A DNA stretch of 64,000 nt from NCBI GenBank assembly GCA_947499555.1, contig CANMOU010000003.1, positions 384,979 to 448,978 of the forward strand, written 5' to 3'. This document shows positions 26,569 to 37,366 of the stretch, piece after piece. The notes under the pieces were generated by a model. That model searched no databases. It worked only from the letters and a program-made list of their open reading frames with translations, and had not been told where the DNA came from. Position 1 is the first letter of the stretch; each line of letters begins with the position of its first letter. This DNA comes from an uncultured Roseovarius sp. (GTDB taxonomy: Bacteria; Pseudomonadota; Alphaproteobacteria; Rhodobacterales; Rhodobacteraceae). Position numbers and translations under genes: made by a program.

Positions 26569-27489
26569 CTAATCCGAGGCATGAAAGGTGCGGCCCAGTG
26601 ATCCGGGCGCGCGTGATTTGTCGGCCGACATGATGACCAGCACGAGGATGGTGATCAAGTAGGGCGACATGCTGAGATATTCCACTGGAATGGCGACGCC
26701 GGCGGCCTGAAGGTTGAGCTGCAGAACACTGATCCCGCCAAAAAGCCAAGCTCCCAGCAGGATACGCCCGGCTTTCCAACTGGCAAAGACGACCAAAGCC
26801 AGCGCGATCCAGCCTGAGCCTGCGGTCATGCCTTCGGTCCATTGCGGGACACGAACGAGGCTCAGATAGGCACCCCCCAGCCCGGCGCAGGCCCCGCCAA
26901 AGAGGATGGCCATGATGCGTATACGGATGACCTTGTAGCCCAGGGCATGCGCCGCGCCGTGGTTTTCGCCAACGGCCCGCAGGATCAGGCCCGCGCGGGT
27001 GCGGTTCAGAACGAACCAGACGGCGGCGACAAGGGCCAGTGCAAGATAGACCATCAGATCGTGGGAAAAGAGGATCGGGCCAAGGATGGGCAGGTCTGAG
27101 AGAAACGGGATATCGAGGCTGTTCGTCGGGGGTGGTTTGATGCCCTGATAGCCTTGGCCCAAAAGGGCGCTAAGTCCAAGGCCAAAGAGGGTGAGCGCGA
27201 GGCCCGACGCCACCTGATTGGCCAGCGCAAACTGAGTTAGGACGCCAAAGAGCAGCGCCAGCAGCGCCCCGCCCATAGCCGCCGCGATGAAGCCCACGAA
27301 GGGCGAGCCGGTGTTCACCGCGATCGCAAAGCCACAGATCGCGCCGGTGATCATCATCCCCTCAACCCCGAGATTGAGCACGCCTGCCCGCTCGACAACC
27401 AGCTCTCCCAGAGCCGCGAGCAGGATTGGGGTGGAGGCGACGATGAGGGATGCCAGAAGGAGCGTGGGGTTGATTGAAGAGAGGTCCAT
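26569..27489 (-). CDS. ABC transporter permease, BMP/nucleoside type (second permease)
   Basis: The ATG at 27489 (MDLSSINPTLLLASLIVAS) overlaps the stop of the first permease by one base (TGATG). The longer in-frame reading to 27963 has no hydrophobic sequence and is spurious. The 306-residue protein has about eight to nine helices and the family motif GELVVERAGVLNLGVEGMM near residue 30, plus NRTRAGLILRAVGENHGAAHALG, the coupling-helix region facing the ATPase. It forms the membrane channel with the neighbouring permease. Confidence 0.92.
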   Translation of the reverse strand: MDLSSINPTLLLASLIVASTPILLAALGELVVERAGVLNLGVEGMMITGAICGFAIAVNTGSPFVGFIAAAMGGALLALLFGVLTQFALANQVASGLALTLFGLGLSALLGQGYQGIKPPPTNSLDIPFLSDLPILGPILFSHDLMVYLALALVAAVWFVLNRTRAGLILRAVGENHGAAHALGYKVIRIRIMAILFGGACAGLGGAYLSLVRVPQWTEGMTAGSGWIALALVVFASWKAGRILLGAWLFGGISVLQLNLQAAGVAIPVEYLSMSPYLITILVLVIMSADKSRAPGSLGRTFHASD

Positions 27490-28571
27490 CACGCCACCTC
27501 CGCCGATTTCCAGCGTAGCCGGTAGTGGGTGAGCACATCCACTGCCAGCAGGAAGAAGAGCAGCATGCCCTGAAACATCTGTATGGCCGCTGCGGGCAGG
27601 CCGAGATTGGATTCCGCATTTTCGCCGCCAATGAAGGTCAGCGCCAACAACAGCCCGGCCAGCAGAATCCCGACCGGATGCAGACGACCCAGAAACGCCA
27701 CGATGATCGCGGTAAACCCGTAGCCCACGTTGAAATCGATATTGATCTGGCCGGCTGGACCCGAGACCTCGAACATGCCAGCAAGGCCCGCCAAGGCGCC
27801 CGATAGCCCCAGACAAATCAAAGCCAGCCGCGCCGGATTGACCCCGGCAAACCGCGCCGCTTTCGGGGATTGCCCGGTTAGCCGGATATGAAACCCAAGC
27901 ACATGCCGCGTGAACAGGATATAGGCAAAGATCACCGCAATGAGCGCGGCAACCACGCCCCAATGCACGCCAGTGCCGGCGATGATCTCGGCATTATGGG
28001 CAGACGAGTATTGCTGCAGATTGCGCGACCCGGGAAAGCCACGCCCATCAGGGTTGCGCAACAGTCCCAAGGCCATTTTCGCCAAGAGCTGTTCCGCCAC
28101 ATAGACCAGCATCAGAGAAACAAGGATTTCATTCGTGCCAAAGCGTGTTTTGAGCACCGCCGGGATCATCCCCCAGGCCCATCCACCCAAAGCCCCGGCC
28201 AGAACCATCAGCGGAAAAATATAAGCCGCTTCAAGCGGGTAGAAGGCGAGCCCCACACCCGCGCCGGTGAGGGCGCCGATGATGTATTGCCCTTCGGCTC
28301 CGATGTTCCAAATGCCCGCGCGAAACCCCAGGCTAAGCCCGATGGCAATGAGGATAAGCGGCGCAGCCTTCACCAGAAGCTGCGGGCGGTAGTAGAAGGA
28401 AAACTCACCAAAAAGCGGATCCCAAAAGATCGTGCGAATGGCCTCGACCGGGTTCTTGCCAAGTGCCGCAAACAGTGCGCCGCCCACGATCATGGTGATC
28501 ACCACCGCGACAAGCGGGGTGAGATAGGTCCAGAGGCGCGAGGGCTGCGGGCGCTTTTCAATCCGAAACAT
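27489..28571 (-). CDS. ABC transporter permease, BMP/nucleoside type (first permease)
   Basis: The start at 28571 (MFRIEKRPQPS) lies inside the 3' end of the ATPase gene, a 14-base overlap. The 360-residue protein has about ten helices and the conserved GFRAGIWNIGAEGQYIIGAL and RLTGQSPKAARFAGV regions of the YufP/NupB-type permeases. It pairs with the second permease as a heterodimer. Overlap on both sides points to one tightly coupled transcript. Confidence 0.92.
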   Translation of the reverse strand: MFRIEKRPQPSRLWTYLTPLVAVVITMIVGGALFAALGKNPVEAIRTIFWDPLFGEFSFYYRPQLLVKAAPLILIAIGLSLGFRAGIWNIGAEGQYIIGALTGAGVGLAFYPLEAAYIFPLMVLAGALGGWAWGMIPAVLKTRFGTNEILVSLMLVYVAEQLLAKMALGLLRNPDGRGFPGSRNLQQYSSAHNAEIIAGTGVHWGVVAALIAVIFAYILFTRHVLGFHIRLTGQSPKAARFAGVNPARLALICLGLSGALAGLAGMFEVSGPAGQINIDFNVGYGFTAIIVAFLGRLHPVGILLAGLLLALTFIGGENAESNLGLPAAAIQMFQGMLLFFLLAVDVLTHYRLRWKSAEVA

Positions 28572-30081
28572 GCGCCACCTCCATCCCGTGCGCACCGCCC
28601 ATCATCAGACCGATTTCCTCAACGCTTAGTCCTTGCGCGGGTCGGATACCCGACATCCGACCTTCGTTGAGGGCGGCGAAGCGGTCGGAGATTTCCAGAA
28701 GTTCATCCAGATCCTGACTGATGCAGATGACCCCCGCGCCCTTGGCCGCCAGATCCAGAAGCGCCTGCCGGATAGCGGCGGCCGCCGCAGCATCCACACC
28801 CCAGGTGGGCTGATTGACGACAAAAACCACGGGGCGCTGAAGCACCTCGCGACCGATGACGAATTTCTGCAGGTTACCGCCCGACAGCGCCGAGGCCGTG
28901 ACCTCCACGCCTGGCGTACGCACATCGAATTTCAGCACGATGGATTGTGCAAATTCTCGCGTGGCAGACCAGTTCAGAAAGCCGCCGCTTTGCAGGTTTT
29001 CCCGTGTGATGGCTGTGAGCGCCGCGTTCTCGGTCAGGCTCATATCCGGCGCGGCAGCATGGCCAAGACGCTCTTCCGGTGCCGCCAGCACCCCCAATGC
29101 GCGCCGCGCGGTGGGGCCTTTGTGACCGATGGGCGTGCCCTGAAACGAGACCGCGTCGGGCCGCGTTCGGATTTCACCGGAGAGCGCTGCGAGCAGTTCA
29201 TCCTGACCATTGCCCGCAACGCCAGCAAGGCCAAGGATTTCTCCTGCATGCAGGGAAAGGTTTATGTTTTTCAAAGAGATGCCAAAAGCGGATGGGGCGG
29301 GCAGAGACAGGTTCTTCAGCTCCAGAACCACGTCCCCCGGCAGGTGATCGGTGCGTTTCGGGTTTGCAAAACTGCTGCCCACCATCAGCTCGGCCATCTC
29401 TCTGGCTGACGTCTCGGATGGCACGCAAGTGGCCACCTTGCGCCCGTGCCGGAGGATCGTGGCCTGATCGCAAAGGCGGCGGATTTCTTCGAGCTTGTGC
29501 GAGATATACAGGATCGCTACGCCCTCGGACGTCAATTTGCGCAGTGTTTCAAAGAGGATATCCACCTCTTGCGGTGTCAGGACCGAGGTGGGCTCATCCA
29601 TGATCAGAAGCTTGGGGTCCTGCAACAGGCAGCGGATGATCTCCACGCGCTGCCGTTCCCCTGCGGACAAATCCCCCACCGTGCGGCCCGGATCAAGCGG
29701 CAGGCCATAGGTGGCAGACACGTCGCGGATACGGCTTGAAAGTTGCCGCATCGGCGGTGTGTTTTCCATGCCAAGTGCCACGTTTTCCGCCACGCTGAGC
29801 GCGTCAAAAAGCGAGAAATGCTGAAAAACCATGCCGACACCAGCCCGACGGGCGGCGCGGGGTTCATTCGGCGCAAACGGGCGTCCATGCATCTGCATGG
29901 TTCCCTGATCTGGCTTCACCAGACCATAGATCATCTTTACCAGCGTGGTTTTGCCAGCCCCGTTTTCCCCCAGAAGCGCATGCACCTCGCCGGTCTGGAT
30001 ATCAAAGCTGACATCATCATTGGCGACGACGCCGGGATAGGCCTTGGTCAGCCCGGATATGCTCAGCAATGGCTCGGTCAC
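28558..30081 (-). CDS. ABC transporter ATP-binding protein with two ATPase domains, BMP/nucleoside importer
   Basis: At 507 residues it is a tandem ATPase like YufO/NupA or sugar importers. Domain 1 has Walker A GENGAGKTT (38-46), signature LSAGERQRVEI and Walker B LLIMDEPTSVL, all intact. Domain 2 has a degenerate Walker A (LAGVAGNGQDE), signature LSGGNLQK and a changed Walker B (VFVVNQPTWGVD, Asn/Gln for Asp/Glu). That is usual for this family, so only one site is fully catalytic. It is the first gene of the importer operon. Confidence 0.93.
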   Translation of the reverse strand: MTEPLLSISGLTKAYPGVVANDDVSFDIQTGEVHALLGENGAGKTTLVKMIYGLVKPDQGTMQMHGRPFAPNEPRAARRAGVGMVFQHFSLFDALSVAENVALGMENTPPMRQLSSRIRDVSATYGLPLDPGRTVGDLSAGERQRVEIIRCLLQDPKLLIMDEPTSVLTPQEVDILFETLRKLTSEGVAILYISHKLEEIRRLCDQATILRHGRKVATCVPSETSAREMAELMVGSSFANPKRTDHLPGDVVLELKNLSLPAPSAFGISLKNINLSLHAGEILGLAGVAGNGQDELLAALSGEIRTRPDAVSFQGTPIGHKGPTARRALGVLAAPEERLGHAAAPDMSLTENAALTAITRENLQSGGFLNWSATREFAQSIVLKFDVRTPGVEVTASALSGGNLQKFVIGREVLQRPVVFVVNQPTWGVDAAAAAAIRQALLDLAAKGAGVICISQDLDELLEISDRFAALNEGRMSGIRPAQGLSVEEIGLMMGGAHGMEVAHVSD

Positions 30082-30248
30082 GCGCCGCTTGTCCCCCCGG
30101 TATCCGGCTACCCCGAAACTGATTAGCCCATGGCGAGCAGGCGCCGCAATATCAACGCAGGTGGAATACCGACTTGTCCACAGGAAATGCCCTAAATCTG
30201 GGCATTGCGCTCTGGCGAAGGTGAGGGCGCTCGCCTAGGATCGCCCGC

Positions 30249-33200
30249 ATGAGCAGTCGCCCCCGATTCATCCATCTTCGCCTTCATACCGAATACTCGC
30301 TATTGGAAGGGGCCGTGCGGCTCAAAAAGCTTGCTGATCTCTGTGTCAAACACGACATGCCTGCGGTGGCGGTGACCGACACCAACAACATGTTTGCTGC
30401 GCTAGAGTTCTCTGTTACGGCCAGCGGAGCAGGGGTGCAGCCTATCATGGGCTTCCAGGTTGATCTGCAATACCTGACGCCTGAGCCGGGTAAGCGCCCG
30501 GTACGCCCCGCGCCGGTGGTGCTGCTGGCACAGAACGAGCAGGGGTATGAGAACCTCATGAAGCTCAACTCGGCGCTCTATCTGCGTGGTGACGGGCAGC
30601 TGCCGCATGTAACGCTCGAAGATCTTGAGGCGCATGCCGGGTCTGTTATTTGCCTGACGGGCGGTCCTGATGGCCCGATTGGCAAACTTTTGCAAAACGC
30701 TCAGCGCGCCGCTGCGGAAGCAATGATGTCACGACTGAAAGCGGCCTTTGGCGACCGGCTTTACGTCGAATTGCAGCGCCATCGCGGCGAGGCGGGCGTG
30801 CCCGAAGCCGAGCAATTGACCGAGCGCGGCTTTGTCGAAATGGCCTACGCGATGGACCTGCCACTCGTGGCCACCAACGATGTCTATTTCCCGCAGGCCA
30901 AGATGTATGAAGCGCATGACGCGATGATCTGTGTGGCCGAAGGGGCCTATGTCGATCAGTCTGAGCCGCGCCGCCGCCTCACGGCGGAGCACTATTTCAA
31001 AAGCCCGTCGGAGATGGCCACGCTTTTCGCCGATCTTCCAGAGGCCATTGAAAACACGGTGGAAATTGCGCAACGCTGTGCGTTTGGCGCGTATCGGCGT
31101 GATCCTATCCTCCCCAAATTTGCCGATGACGAAGTTGAGGAGCTGCGCCGTCAGGCAGAGGCGGGGTTGAAGGAGCGTCTGGCTGTTATTCCGCATGCCG
31201 CATCGGTCGAGGAATACGAAAAACGGCTCGAATTTGAGTTGGACATTATCGAGGGGATGGGCTTTCCCGGCTATTTCCTGATCGTGGCCGACTTCATCAA
31301 ATGGGCGAAGGTTCATGACATTCCCGTCGGTCCGGGGCGGGGGTCGGGTGCGGGAAGCCTTGTGGCCTATGCGCTCACCATCACCGACCTTGACCCGCTG
31401 CGCTACAGCCTTCTGTTCGAGCGCTTTCTGAATCCCGAACGGGTCAGCATGCCGGACTTTGACATCGACTTCTGCATGGATCGCCGCGAGGAGGTGATCC
31501 AATACGTGCAAGAGAAGTATGGACGCAACAAGGTGGGGCAGATCATCACCTTCGGTGCGCTTCTTTCCAAAGCCGCGGTGCGCGACATTGGGCGTGTCCT
31601 GCAGATGCCTTACGGGCAGGTGGATCGTCTGTCCAAGATGATCCCGGTTGAGGGTGTCAAACCCGTCAGCATTGAAAAGGCATTGGCACAGGAAGAGCGC
31701 CTGCGCGATGAGGCCAAGCGCGAAGAGGTGGTCGATCGCCTGCTGAACTACGGCATGCAGGTTGAGGGGTTGCTGCGCAACGCCTCAACCCATGCGGCGG
31801 GTGTGGTGATTGGCGACAGGCCACTTGATGCCCTGGTGCCGCTCTATCAGGATCCGCGCTCTGACATGCCGGCCACGCAGTTCAACATGAAATGGGTGGA
31901 ACAGGCGGGGCTTGTGAAGTTCGACTTTCTGGGTCTGAAAACACTCACCGTAATCCAGAACGCCATTGAACAAATCCATGCCTCGGGTCGCGATTTGCAT
32001 ATCGCCGCAGATGGCACGCAGCTTTATGAACCAGCTGAAGGCGCGGTCAATCAGATCAACGCCATCCCGCTTGATGACGCCAAAACCTATGAGCTTTATG
32101 CCGCAGCCAAGACCGTGGCCGTGTTTCAGGTGGAAAGCTCGGGCATGATGGACGCGCTCAAGCGCATGAAGCCCGACTGTATCGAGGACATCATCGCTCT
32201 TGTCGCGCTCTACCGGCCCGGCCCGATGGAGAACATCCCGAAATTCTGCGAGGTGAAGAACAAGCTCTCGGAGCGCGAGGCACTGCACCCGTCGATTGAC
32301 CATATCCTTGATGAGACGCAGGGCATCATCGTCTACCAGGAACAGGTGATGCAGATCGCGCAGGAAATGGCGGGTTACAGTCTTGGTGGTGCTGACCTGC
32401 TGCGCCGCGCCATGGGTAAGAAAATTCAGGAAGCGATGGATGCCGAGAGGCCCAAATTCATCGCTGGTGCCAAAGAGAACGGCGTCGACGACGCCAAGGC
32501 GCTCGAAGTGTGGAACCTCTTGGATAAATTCGCAAATTACGGGTTCAACAAGTCACACGCCGCCGCCTATGCGGTGGTCAGCTACCAGACCGCCTGGCTT
32601 AAAACAAACCATCCGGTCGAGTTCATGGCAGGTGTCATGAATTGCGATATTCATCTCACCGATAAGCTCGCCGTTTACTTTGAGGAAGTCCGCAAACAGC
32701 TTGATTTGCCCTGGGCTCCGCCTTGTGTGAACCGGTCTGAGGCGACGTTTTCGGTCAAGGAAGGTGTGCTGCATTACGGACTAGGTGCTTTGAAAAACGT
32801 GGGCGCCGAGGCGATGCGCCTGATCACAGAGGCGCGTGGCGACAAGCCCTTTGTCACGCTTTTCGACTTTGCCCGACGGGTGGATCTGAAATCCATCGGC
32901 AAGCGCCCTTTGGAAATGCTGGCCCGTGCAGGGGCGTTCGATGAGCTTGACCGCAATCGCCGTCGGGTGTTCGACAGCCTTGAGGCGCTCATGCGCTATT
33001 CCACGGCAATTTTCGAGCAGCGTGCGTCCAATCAAGTCTCGCTTTTTGGCGAGGCGGGCGATGATCTGCCAGAACCTCGGCTTAGCCCGGTGGAAGACTG
33101 GCTGCCCGCCGAACGCCTGACCGAAGAGTTTACCGCTGTGGGCTTTTACCTCTCGGGCCATCCTTTGGACGACTACATGGCCGCACTTCGGCGCAAGGAC

Positions 33201-33752
33201 GTCAAAACGCTCGATGAGGTCACGGAACTGGCGCAGCGGAAGGGTGCGCTTGTGGCAAAAATGGCGGGAGTCGTCGCCGGGCGGCAAGAACGCAAATCAG
33301 CGCGTGGCAACCGCTTTGCCTTTGTGCAACTCAGTGACGTGACGGGCGGCTACGAGGTCACCATGTTCTCCGACACACTTGAGGCGGCGCGCGATGATTT
33401 GGAGACCGGTGCGCAGGTTGTCTTGGGGGTCGAGGCCACGATGGAGGCCGAACAGCTCAAGCTTTTGGCGCGCAGCGTGCAGCCTGCCGATACTGTGGTC
33501 GCCGATGCCGGGGCCACCGGGCTGCGCATTTTCGTGGACAGCGAAGCGGCCATCCCATCGGTCGCGAATGTGTTGGCCTCAACCGATGATCTCAAGCAGC
33601 GCACCGGGCGTGGGCCCATTCGTTTCTGTCTGATGGATCAGGGGCTTCCCGGTGAGGTCGAGATCGAGACAGGCCACGACTATCCCGTTACGCCCAAGAT
33701 CAAAGGCGCGATCAAAAGCCTGTCGGGTGTGGTCACGGTCGAAGATCTTTAG
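30249..33752 (+). CDS. dnaE: DNA polymerase III alpha subunit
   Basis: The 1167-residue length matches replicative DnaE1. An N-terminal PHP domain (HLRLHTEYSLLEGAV at residues 9-23) is followed by the polymerase core with GPGRGSGAGSLVAYAL and the catalytic aspartates Asp405 and Asp407 in PDFDIDFCM. The helix-hairpin-helix and OB-fold (about residue 990 onward, VAGRQERKSARGNRFAF) come after. This is the chromosomal replicase catalytic chain. The 167-base gap before it, shared with the divergent importer operon, must hold both promoters. No housekeeping gene is co-transcribed with it, and slyX converges on its 3' end. Confidence 0.97.
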   Translation: MSSRPRFIHLRLHTEYSLLEGAVRLKKLADLCVKHDMPAVAVTDTNNMFAALEFSVTASGAGVQPIMGFQVDLQYLTPEPGKRPVRPAPVVLLAQNEQGYENLMKLNSALYLRGDGQLPHVTLEDLEAHAGSVICLTGGPDGPIGKLLQNAQRAAAEAMMSRLKAAFGDRLYVELQRHRGEAGVPEAEQLTERGFVEMAYAMDLPLVATNDVYFPQAKMYEAHDAMICVAEGAYVDQSEPRRRLTAEHYFKSPSEMATLFADLPEAIENTVEIAQRCAFGAYRRDPILPKFADDEVEELRRQAEAGLKERLAVIPHAASVEEYEKRLEFELDIIEGMGFPGYFLIVADFIKWAKVHDIPVGPGRGSGAGSLVAYALTITDLDPLRYSLLFERFLNPERVSMPDFDIDFCMDRREEVIQYVQEKYGRNKVGQIITFGALLSKAAVRDIGRVLQMPYGQVDRLSKMIPVEGVKPVSIEKALAQEERLRDEAKREEVVDRLLNYGMQVEGLLRNASTHAAGVVIGDRPLDALVPLYQDPRSDMPATQFNMKWVEQAGLVKFDFLGLKTLTVIQNAIEQIHASGRDLHIAADGTQLYEPAEGAVNQINAIPLDDAKTYELYAAAKTVAVFQVESSGMMDALKRMKPDCIEDIIALVALYRPGPMENIPKFCEVKNKLSEREALHPSIDHILDETQGIIVYQEQVMQIAQEMAGYSLGGADLLRRAMGKKIQEAMDAERPKFIAGAKENGVDDAKALEVWNLLDKFANYGFNKSHAAAYAVVSYQTAWLKTNHPVEFMAGVMNCDIHLTDKLAVYFEEVRKQLDLPWAPPCVNRSEATFSVKEGVLHYGLGALKNVGAEAMRLITEARGDKPFVTLFDFARRVDLKSIGKRPLEMLARAGAFDELDRNRRRVFDSLEALMRYSTAIFEQRASNQVSLFGEAGDDLPEPRLSPVEDWLPAERLTEEFTAVGFYLSGHPLDDYMAALRRKDVKTLDEVTELAQRKGALVAKMAGVVAGRQERKSARGNRFAFVQLSDVTGGYEVTMFSDTLEAARDDLETGAQVVLGVEATMEAEQLKLLARSVQPADTVVADAGATGLRIFVDSEAAIPSVANVLASTDDLKQRTGRGPIRFCLMDQGLPGEVEIETGHDYPVTPKIKGAIKSLSGVVTVEDL

Positions 33753-33769
33753 CTTTATAAACCAAGGCC

Positions 33770-33964
33770 TTAGTAATGCGGCGGCGGCTTGTCCCCGGTA
33801 AGGACGTTGCCGGTATTCATTGCTTCACGCTCAGCCTCGGCCTCCATCAGAAGCTGGACACGGCGATTGAGCATGGCAATCGTCGCCTCCTGACGCGCGA
33901 CGACATCAGAGAGCTCATCGATCATGCGCTGCAGATGCGCGATGTTTTCTTCCAGGCGCTGCAT
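33770..33964 (-). CDS. slyX: SlyX-family protein, 64 aa
   Basis: The small protein is an amphipathic coiled coil (RLEENIAHLQRMIDELSDVV) with hydrophobic heptads through residue 50 and the DKPPPHY terminus that is the SlyX signature. Its role is not established in bacteria generally. It converges on dnaE with 17 bases between stops and diverges from hisS. Confidence 0.9.
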   Translation of the reverse strand: MQRLEENIAHLQRMIDELSDVVARQEATIAMLNRRVQLLMEAEAEREAMNTGNVLTGDKPPPHY

Positions 33965-34104
33965 GGCGTAATTATCTGCAAAGCGTCCAGATGGTCAACG
34001 AATAGACCCATTTTTGCGCCGTGCATGCCGATACGCCTTTGCTTGCCCATCTTGTACCCATCCGCTAGACCGCGCGCAGATGCCCAATGGCAAGGACACG
34101 GGAC

Positions 34105-35592
34105 ATGGCCAAGACGAAGAATACTCCACGGCCCAAGGCGGAAACGCCCAAGGGGTTTCGCGATTACTTTGGTGTTGAAGTCACCGAACGCTCTGAAATG
34201 CTGAGCAAAATTGCAGGCGTCTACCATCGTTATGGCTTTGATGCCTTGGAGACCAGCGCGGTGGAAACCGTTGAGGCGCTGGGCAAATTTCTTCCCGATG
34301 TGGACCGCCCAAACGAGGGCGTCTTTGCCTGGCAAGAGGCGGACGAGGAGGGGCTGGGCGACTGGATGGCGCTGCGCTATGACCTGACGGCCCCCCTGGC
34401 GCGGGTCTATGCGCAGCACCGCAACGATCTTCCGACGCCGTATCGGCGCTATGCGATGGGCCCTGTCTGGCGCAACGAAAAGCCCGGTCCGGGGCGGTTT
34501 CGTCAGTTTTATCAATGCGATGCGGATACGGTTGGCACCAATAGCATGGCCGCGGATGCCGAGATCTGCGCCATGCTGGCCGATACGCTGGAAGCAGTGG
34601 GAATACCCCGCGGGGATTACCTGATCCGGGTGAACAATCGGAAGGTCCTCAATGGCGTGCTCGAAGTCATGGGCCTTGACGAAGGCGAAACCCGAGATGC
34701 CGTCCTGCGCACCATCGACAAGTTCGACAAGGTAGGTGAGGCCGGCGTGCGCGAGCTTTTGGGCAAGGGGCGATTGGATGCGTCGGGCGCCTATATCGAC
34801 GGGGTCGGGTTGAGTAAGAATCAGGCCCGCCCGGTTCTGGCTTTTCTGACATCAAAATCATCCGACACGGCGCAAACTCTGGGAAACTTGCGCACAGCAG
34901 TTGGCGAAAGTGCGATGGGCCTAGAAGGCGTGCAAGAGCTTGAAACCATTTCCAATCTTCTAGCGGCCCAAGGCTACGGCCCGGACCGCATCGTCATCGA
35001 CCCTTCCGTCGTGCGCGGCCTCGGTTACTACACCGGCCCGGTTTTTGAAGCCGAACTTACCTTTGAAATTCTCGACGAAAAAGGCCGCAAGCGGCAGTTC
35101 GGCTCGGTTGCAGGTGGCGGGCGCTATGATGATCTGGTCAAACGCTTCACCGGTCAGGCGGTTCCGGCAACGGGCGTTTCCATCGGTGTGGACCGGCTCC
35201 TTGCCGCGCTGCGGGAAAAGGGCCGTATCGGCGGCACGGTCGAAGGGCCGGTGGTGGTCACCGTCATGGACCGTGACCGAATGGCCGATTATCAGGCCAT
35301 GGTGTCCGAGCTGCGCGCGGCGGGCATTCGCGCCGAGGTCTATCTTGGCAACCCCAAGAATTTCGGCAACCAGCTCAAATACGCAGACCGGCGCGGCAGC
35401 CCGGTGGCCGTCATTGAAGGCGGCGATGAAAAGGATAAAGGCATCGTCCAAATCAAGGACCTGATCCTTGGCGCGAAGATTGCCGAGAACGCCACCTTGG
35501 AAGAATGGAAAGAACGGCCCAGCCAGTTCGAAGTGCCGCGTGATCAGCTGGTTGCGAAGGTCAGAGAAATTCTTGACGGGCAAGGCAAATGA
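34105..35592 (+). CDS. hisS: Histidyl-tRNA synthetase
   Basis: The protein is a class II aminoacyl-tRNA synthetase of 495 residues. Motif 1/2 regions ([38 protein letters not shown]) and the histidine-specific [12 protein letters not shown] and [12 protein letters not shown] are present, followed by an anticodon-binding domain. I chose the ATG at 34105 because AAGGAC lies a suitable distance before it. The ATG at 34087 would add six residues. Length is the longer alphaproteobacterial form. Its stop overlaps hisZ (ATGA). Confidence 0.96.
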   Translation: MAKTKNTPRPKAETPKGFRDYFGVEVTERSEMLSKIAGVYHRYGFDALETSAVETVEALGKFLPDVDRPNEGVFAWQEADEEGLGDWMALRYDLTAPLARVYAQHRNDLPTPYRRYAMGPVWRNEKPGPGRFRQFYQCDADTVGTNSMAADAEICAMLADTLEAVGIPRGDYLIRVNNRKVLNGVLEVMGLDEGETRDAVLRTIDKFDKVGEAGVRELLGKGRLDASGAYIDGVGLSKNQARPVLAFLTSKSSDTAQTLGNLRTAVGESAMGLEGVQELETISNLLAAQGYGPDRIVIDPSVVRGLGYYTGPVFEAELTFEILDEKGRKRQFGSVAGGGRYDDLVKRFTGQAVPATGVSIGVDRLLAALREKGRIGGTVEGPVVVTVMDRDRMADYQAMVSELRAAGIRAEVYLGNPKNFGNQLKYADRRGSPVAVIEGGDEKDKGIVQIKDLILGAKIAENATLEEWKERPSQFEVPRDQLVAKVREILDGQGK

Positions 35593-36674
35593 CCAATCTT
35601 GCGGCCATCAAAGCCGAGGCCGCGCGCCTGCGTGGCATCTTTGAGGCCGCCGGGGCCACACCCGTTGAGCCGCCCATCCTGCAGCCTGCGGATACGCTGC
35701 TGGACCTTTATGGCGAGGATATCCGCGCGCGTGCCTATGTGACCTCTGATGCCCTGCGTGGCGAGCAGATGCTGCGCCCGGACTTCACGGTTCCGGTTGT
35801 GCAAATGCATATGGAGCACGGGGCGGAACCGGCCTGCTACACCTATTCCGGGGAAGTGTTTCGCCGTCAGGAGGACGATCCGGACCGTGCCAGCGAATAC
35901 CACCAGGTGGGCTTTGAGCTTTTTGACCGCAACGCACCCGAAGTGGCGGATGCGCGTGTTTTTTCAGAGCTTTACAAGATTTTGCGACCGCTCAAGCTGC
36001 GGGCTGCGACGGGTGATATCGGCCTTCTGACGGCGGCTGTGTCCGGGTTGCAAACAACCGATCGCCGCAAGTCCGCCCTCATGCGCCATATCTGGCGTCC
36101 TGGTCGGTTTCGTGCACTTGTTGATCGCTATTCGGGCCGCGCGCCGGTACCGGAAAGCCGCGCGGCCTTGCTTCAGGCAGAGGATCTCATGGCATGCGCC
36201 GCGCCACTTATCGGGTTGCGCAGTAAGGCCGAGATCGAGGCCCGGATTGCGGCCCTGCGCGAAGACGCCGCTGCACCGAAACTGTCGAATGATGACGTCG
36301 CATTGCTCGACGCCGTCCTTTCGGTCCGCGCGAATTCGGTCACATCCTTGCAGCAGCTGCGCGATATCGCAGTGGACCTGCCGTCGATCACACCCTCGAT
36401 CGACAAGCTTTCCAAGCGGCTGGATGCGCTCAGTGCGGCGGGCATTGATGTGAGCGCGCTTGATTTCGAAGCAAGCTATGGCCGCACGCAGATGGAGTAT
36501 TACGATGGCTTCGTGTTTGGCTTTTACGCACCGGACCGTCCCGATTTGCCACCCGTCGCGAGTGGCGGGCGTTATGACGCGCTGACCCGGCGGTTGGGAG
36601 AAGGACGAGAGATCCCGGCGGTGGGCGGGGTCATCCGTCCGGGCCTTGTCCTCGAACTTGGAGGCGCGTCATGA
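35589..36674 (+). CDS. hisZ: ATP phosphoribosyltransferase regulatory subunit
   Basis: The 361-residue protein is a hisS paralogue lacking the anticodon domain: [25 protein letters not shown] and [22 protein letters not shown] correspond to synthetase motifs. HisZ does not charge tRNA; it forms a hetero-octamer with short-form HisG and makes it sensitive to histidine. The gene lies between hisS and hisG with 4-base overlaps on both sides, so all three are translationally coupled. Confidence 0.94.
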   Translation: MTNLAAIKAEAARLRGIFEAAGATPVEPPILQPADTLLDLYGEDIRARAYVTSDALRGEQMLRPDFTVPVVQMHMEHGAEPACYTYSGEVFRRQEDDPDRASEYHQVGFELFDRNAPEVADARVFSELYKILRPLKLRAATGDIGLLTAAVSGLQTTDRRKSALMRHIWRPGRFRALVDRYSGRAPVPESRAALLQAEDLMACAAPLIGLRSKAEIEARIAALREDAAAPKLSNDDVALLDAVLSVRANSVTSLQQLRDIAVDLPSITPSIDKLSKRLDALSAAGIDVSALDFEASYGRTQMEYYDGFVFGFYAPDRPDLPPVASGGRYDALTRRLGEGREIPAVGGVIRPGLVLELGGAS

Positions 36675-37366
36675 GCATCAAGCTTGGTGTCCCTTCCAAG
36701 GGCCGATTGATGGAAAAGACCTTCGACTGGTTCGCCCAGCACGGCATCACGCTTGGCCGGCCCGGTTCTGAACGCGAATATGCAGGTTATGTCGAGGGGA
36801 TCGAGGGGGTAGAGCTTGTCCTTCTCTCTGCCGGTGAAATCCCGCGTGAGTTGCGCGCGGGGCGCATTCATCTAGGCGTGACGGGCACCGATCTTATCCG
36901 CGAAAAGTTGGGCCAGTGGGAACAGGTCGTCGACGAGATGAAGCCGTTGGGATTTGGCCGTGCCGATCTGGTTCTGGCGGTGCCGCAGGCCTGGGTGGAT
37001 GTGAATACGCTTGATGATCTGGATGCCGTCGCGGCGGCGTTTCGGGCAAACCATGGTTTCCGCTTGCGCATCGCCACCAAGTATCACCGCCTGTGCCGCG
37101 AGTTTCTGCGCGACAACGGCGTGGCGGATTATCAGCTTGTCGACAGTCAGGGCGCAACGGAAGGCACGGTCAAAAATGAAACCGCCGAGGCGATTGCCGA
37201 CATCACGTCGACCGGTGATACGTTGCGGGCCAATCACCTGAAGACGCTTGAAGACGGTCTTGTCCTGCAGAGCCAGGCGACGCTTTATCGCGCGCGTGGT
37301 GTTGATCTGAACACTGTCAGTCTTGCGACATTTGAGGCACTTATCCAGAGGTTGGGGATAAACTAG
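36671..37366 (+). CDS. hisG: ATP phosphoribosyltransferase catalytic subunit, short form
   Basis: At 231 residues this is the HisG-S type, lacking the C-terminal regulatory domain and therefore needing HisZ. Visible motifs: LGVPSKGRLMEKTFDWF, ELVLLSAGEIPRELRAGRIHLGVTGTDL and the PRPP-binding loop region VDSQGATEGTVKNETAEAI split around the TEGT. It catalyses the first step of histidine synthesis. It is the last gene of the hisS-hisZ-hisG operon. Confidence 0.96.
   Translation: MSIKLGVPSKGRLMEKTFDWFAQHGITLGRPGSEREYAGYVEGIEGVELVLLSAGEIPRELRAGRIHLGVTGTDLIREKLGQWEQVVDEMKPLGFGRADLVLAVPQAWVDVNTLDDLDAVAAAFRANHGFRLRIATKYHRLCREFLRDNGVADYQLVDSQGATEGTVKNETAEAIADITSTGDTLRANHLKTLEDGLVLQSQATLYRARGVDLNTVSLATFEALIQRLGIN

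Noticed and set aside
27490-27963. Longer N-terminus for the second importer permease
   Set aside because: Residues are Arg- and Cys-rich with no helices and lie inside the first permease gene.
30082-30248. Possible riboswitch upstream of dnaE or the importer
   Set aside because: Only a small hairpin (GCCCTAAATCTGGGC) is present; no conserved purine or glycine riboswitch core was found.
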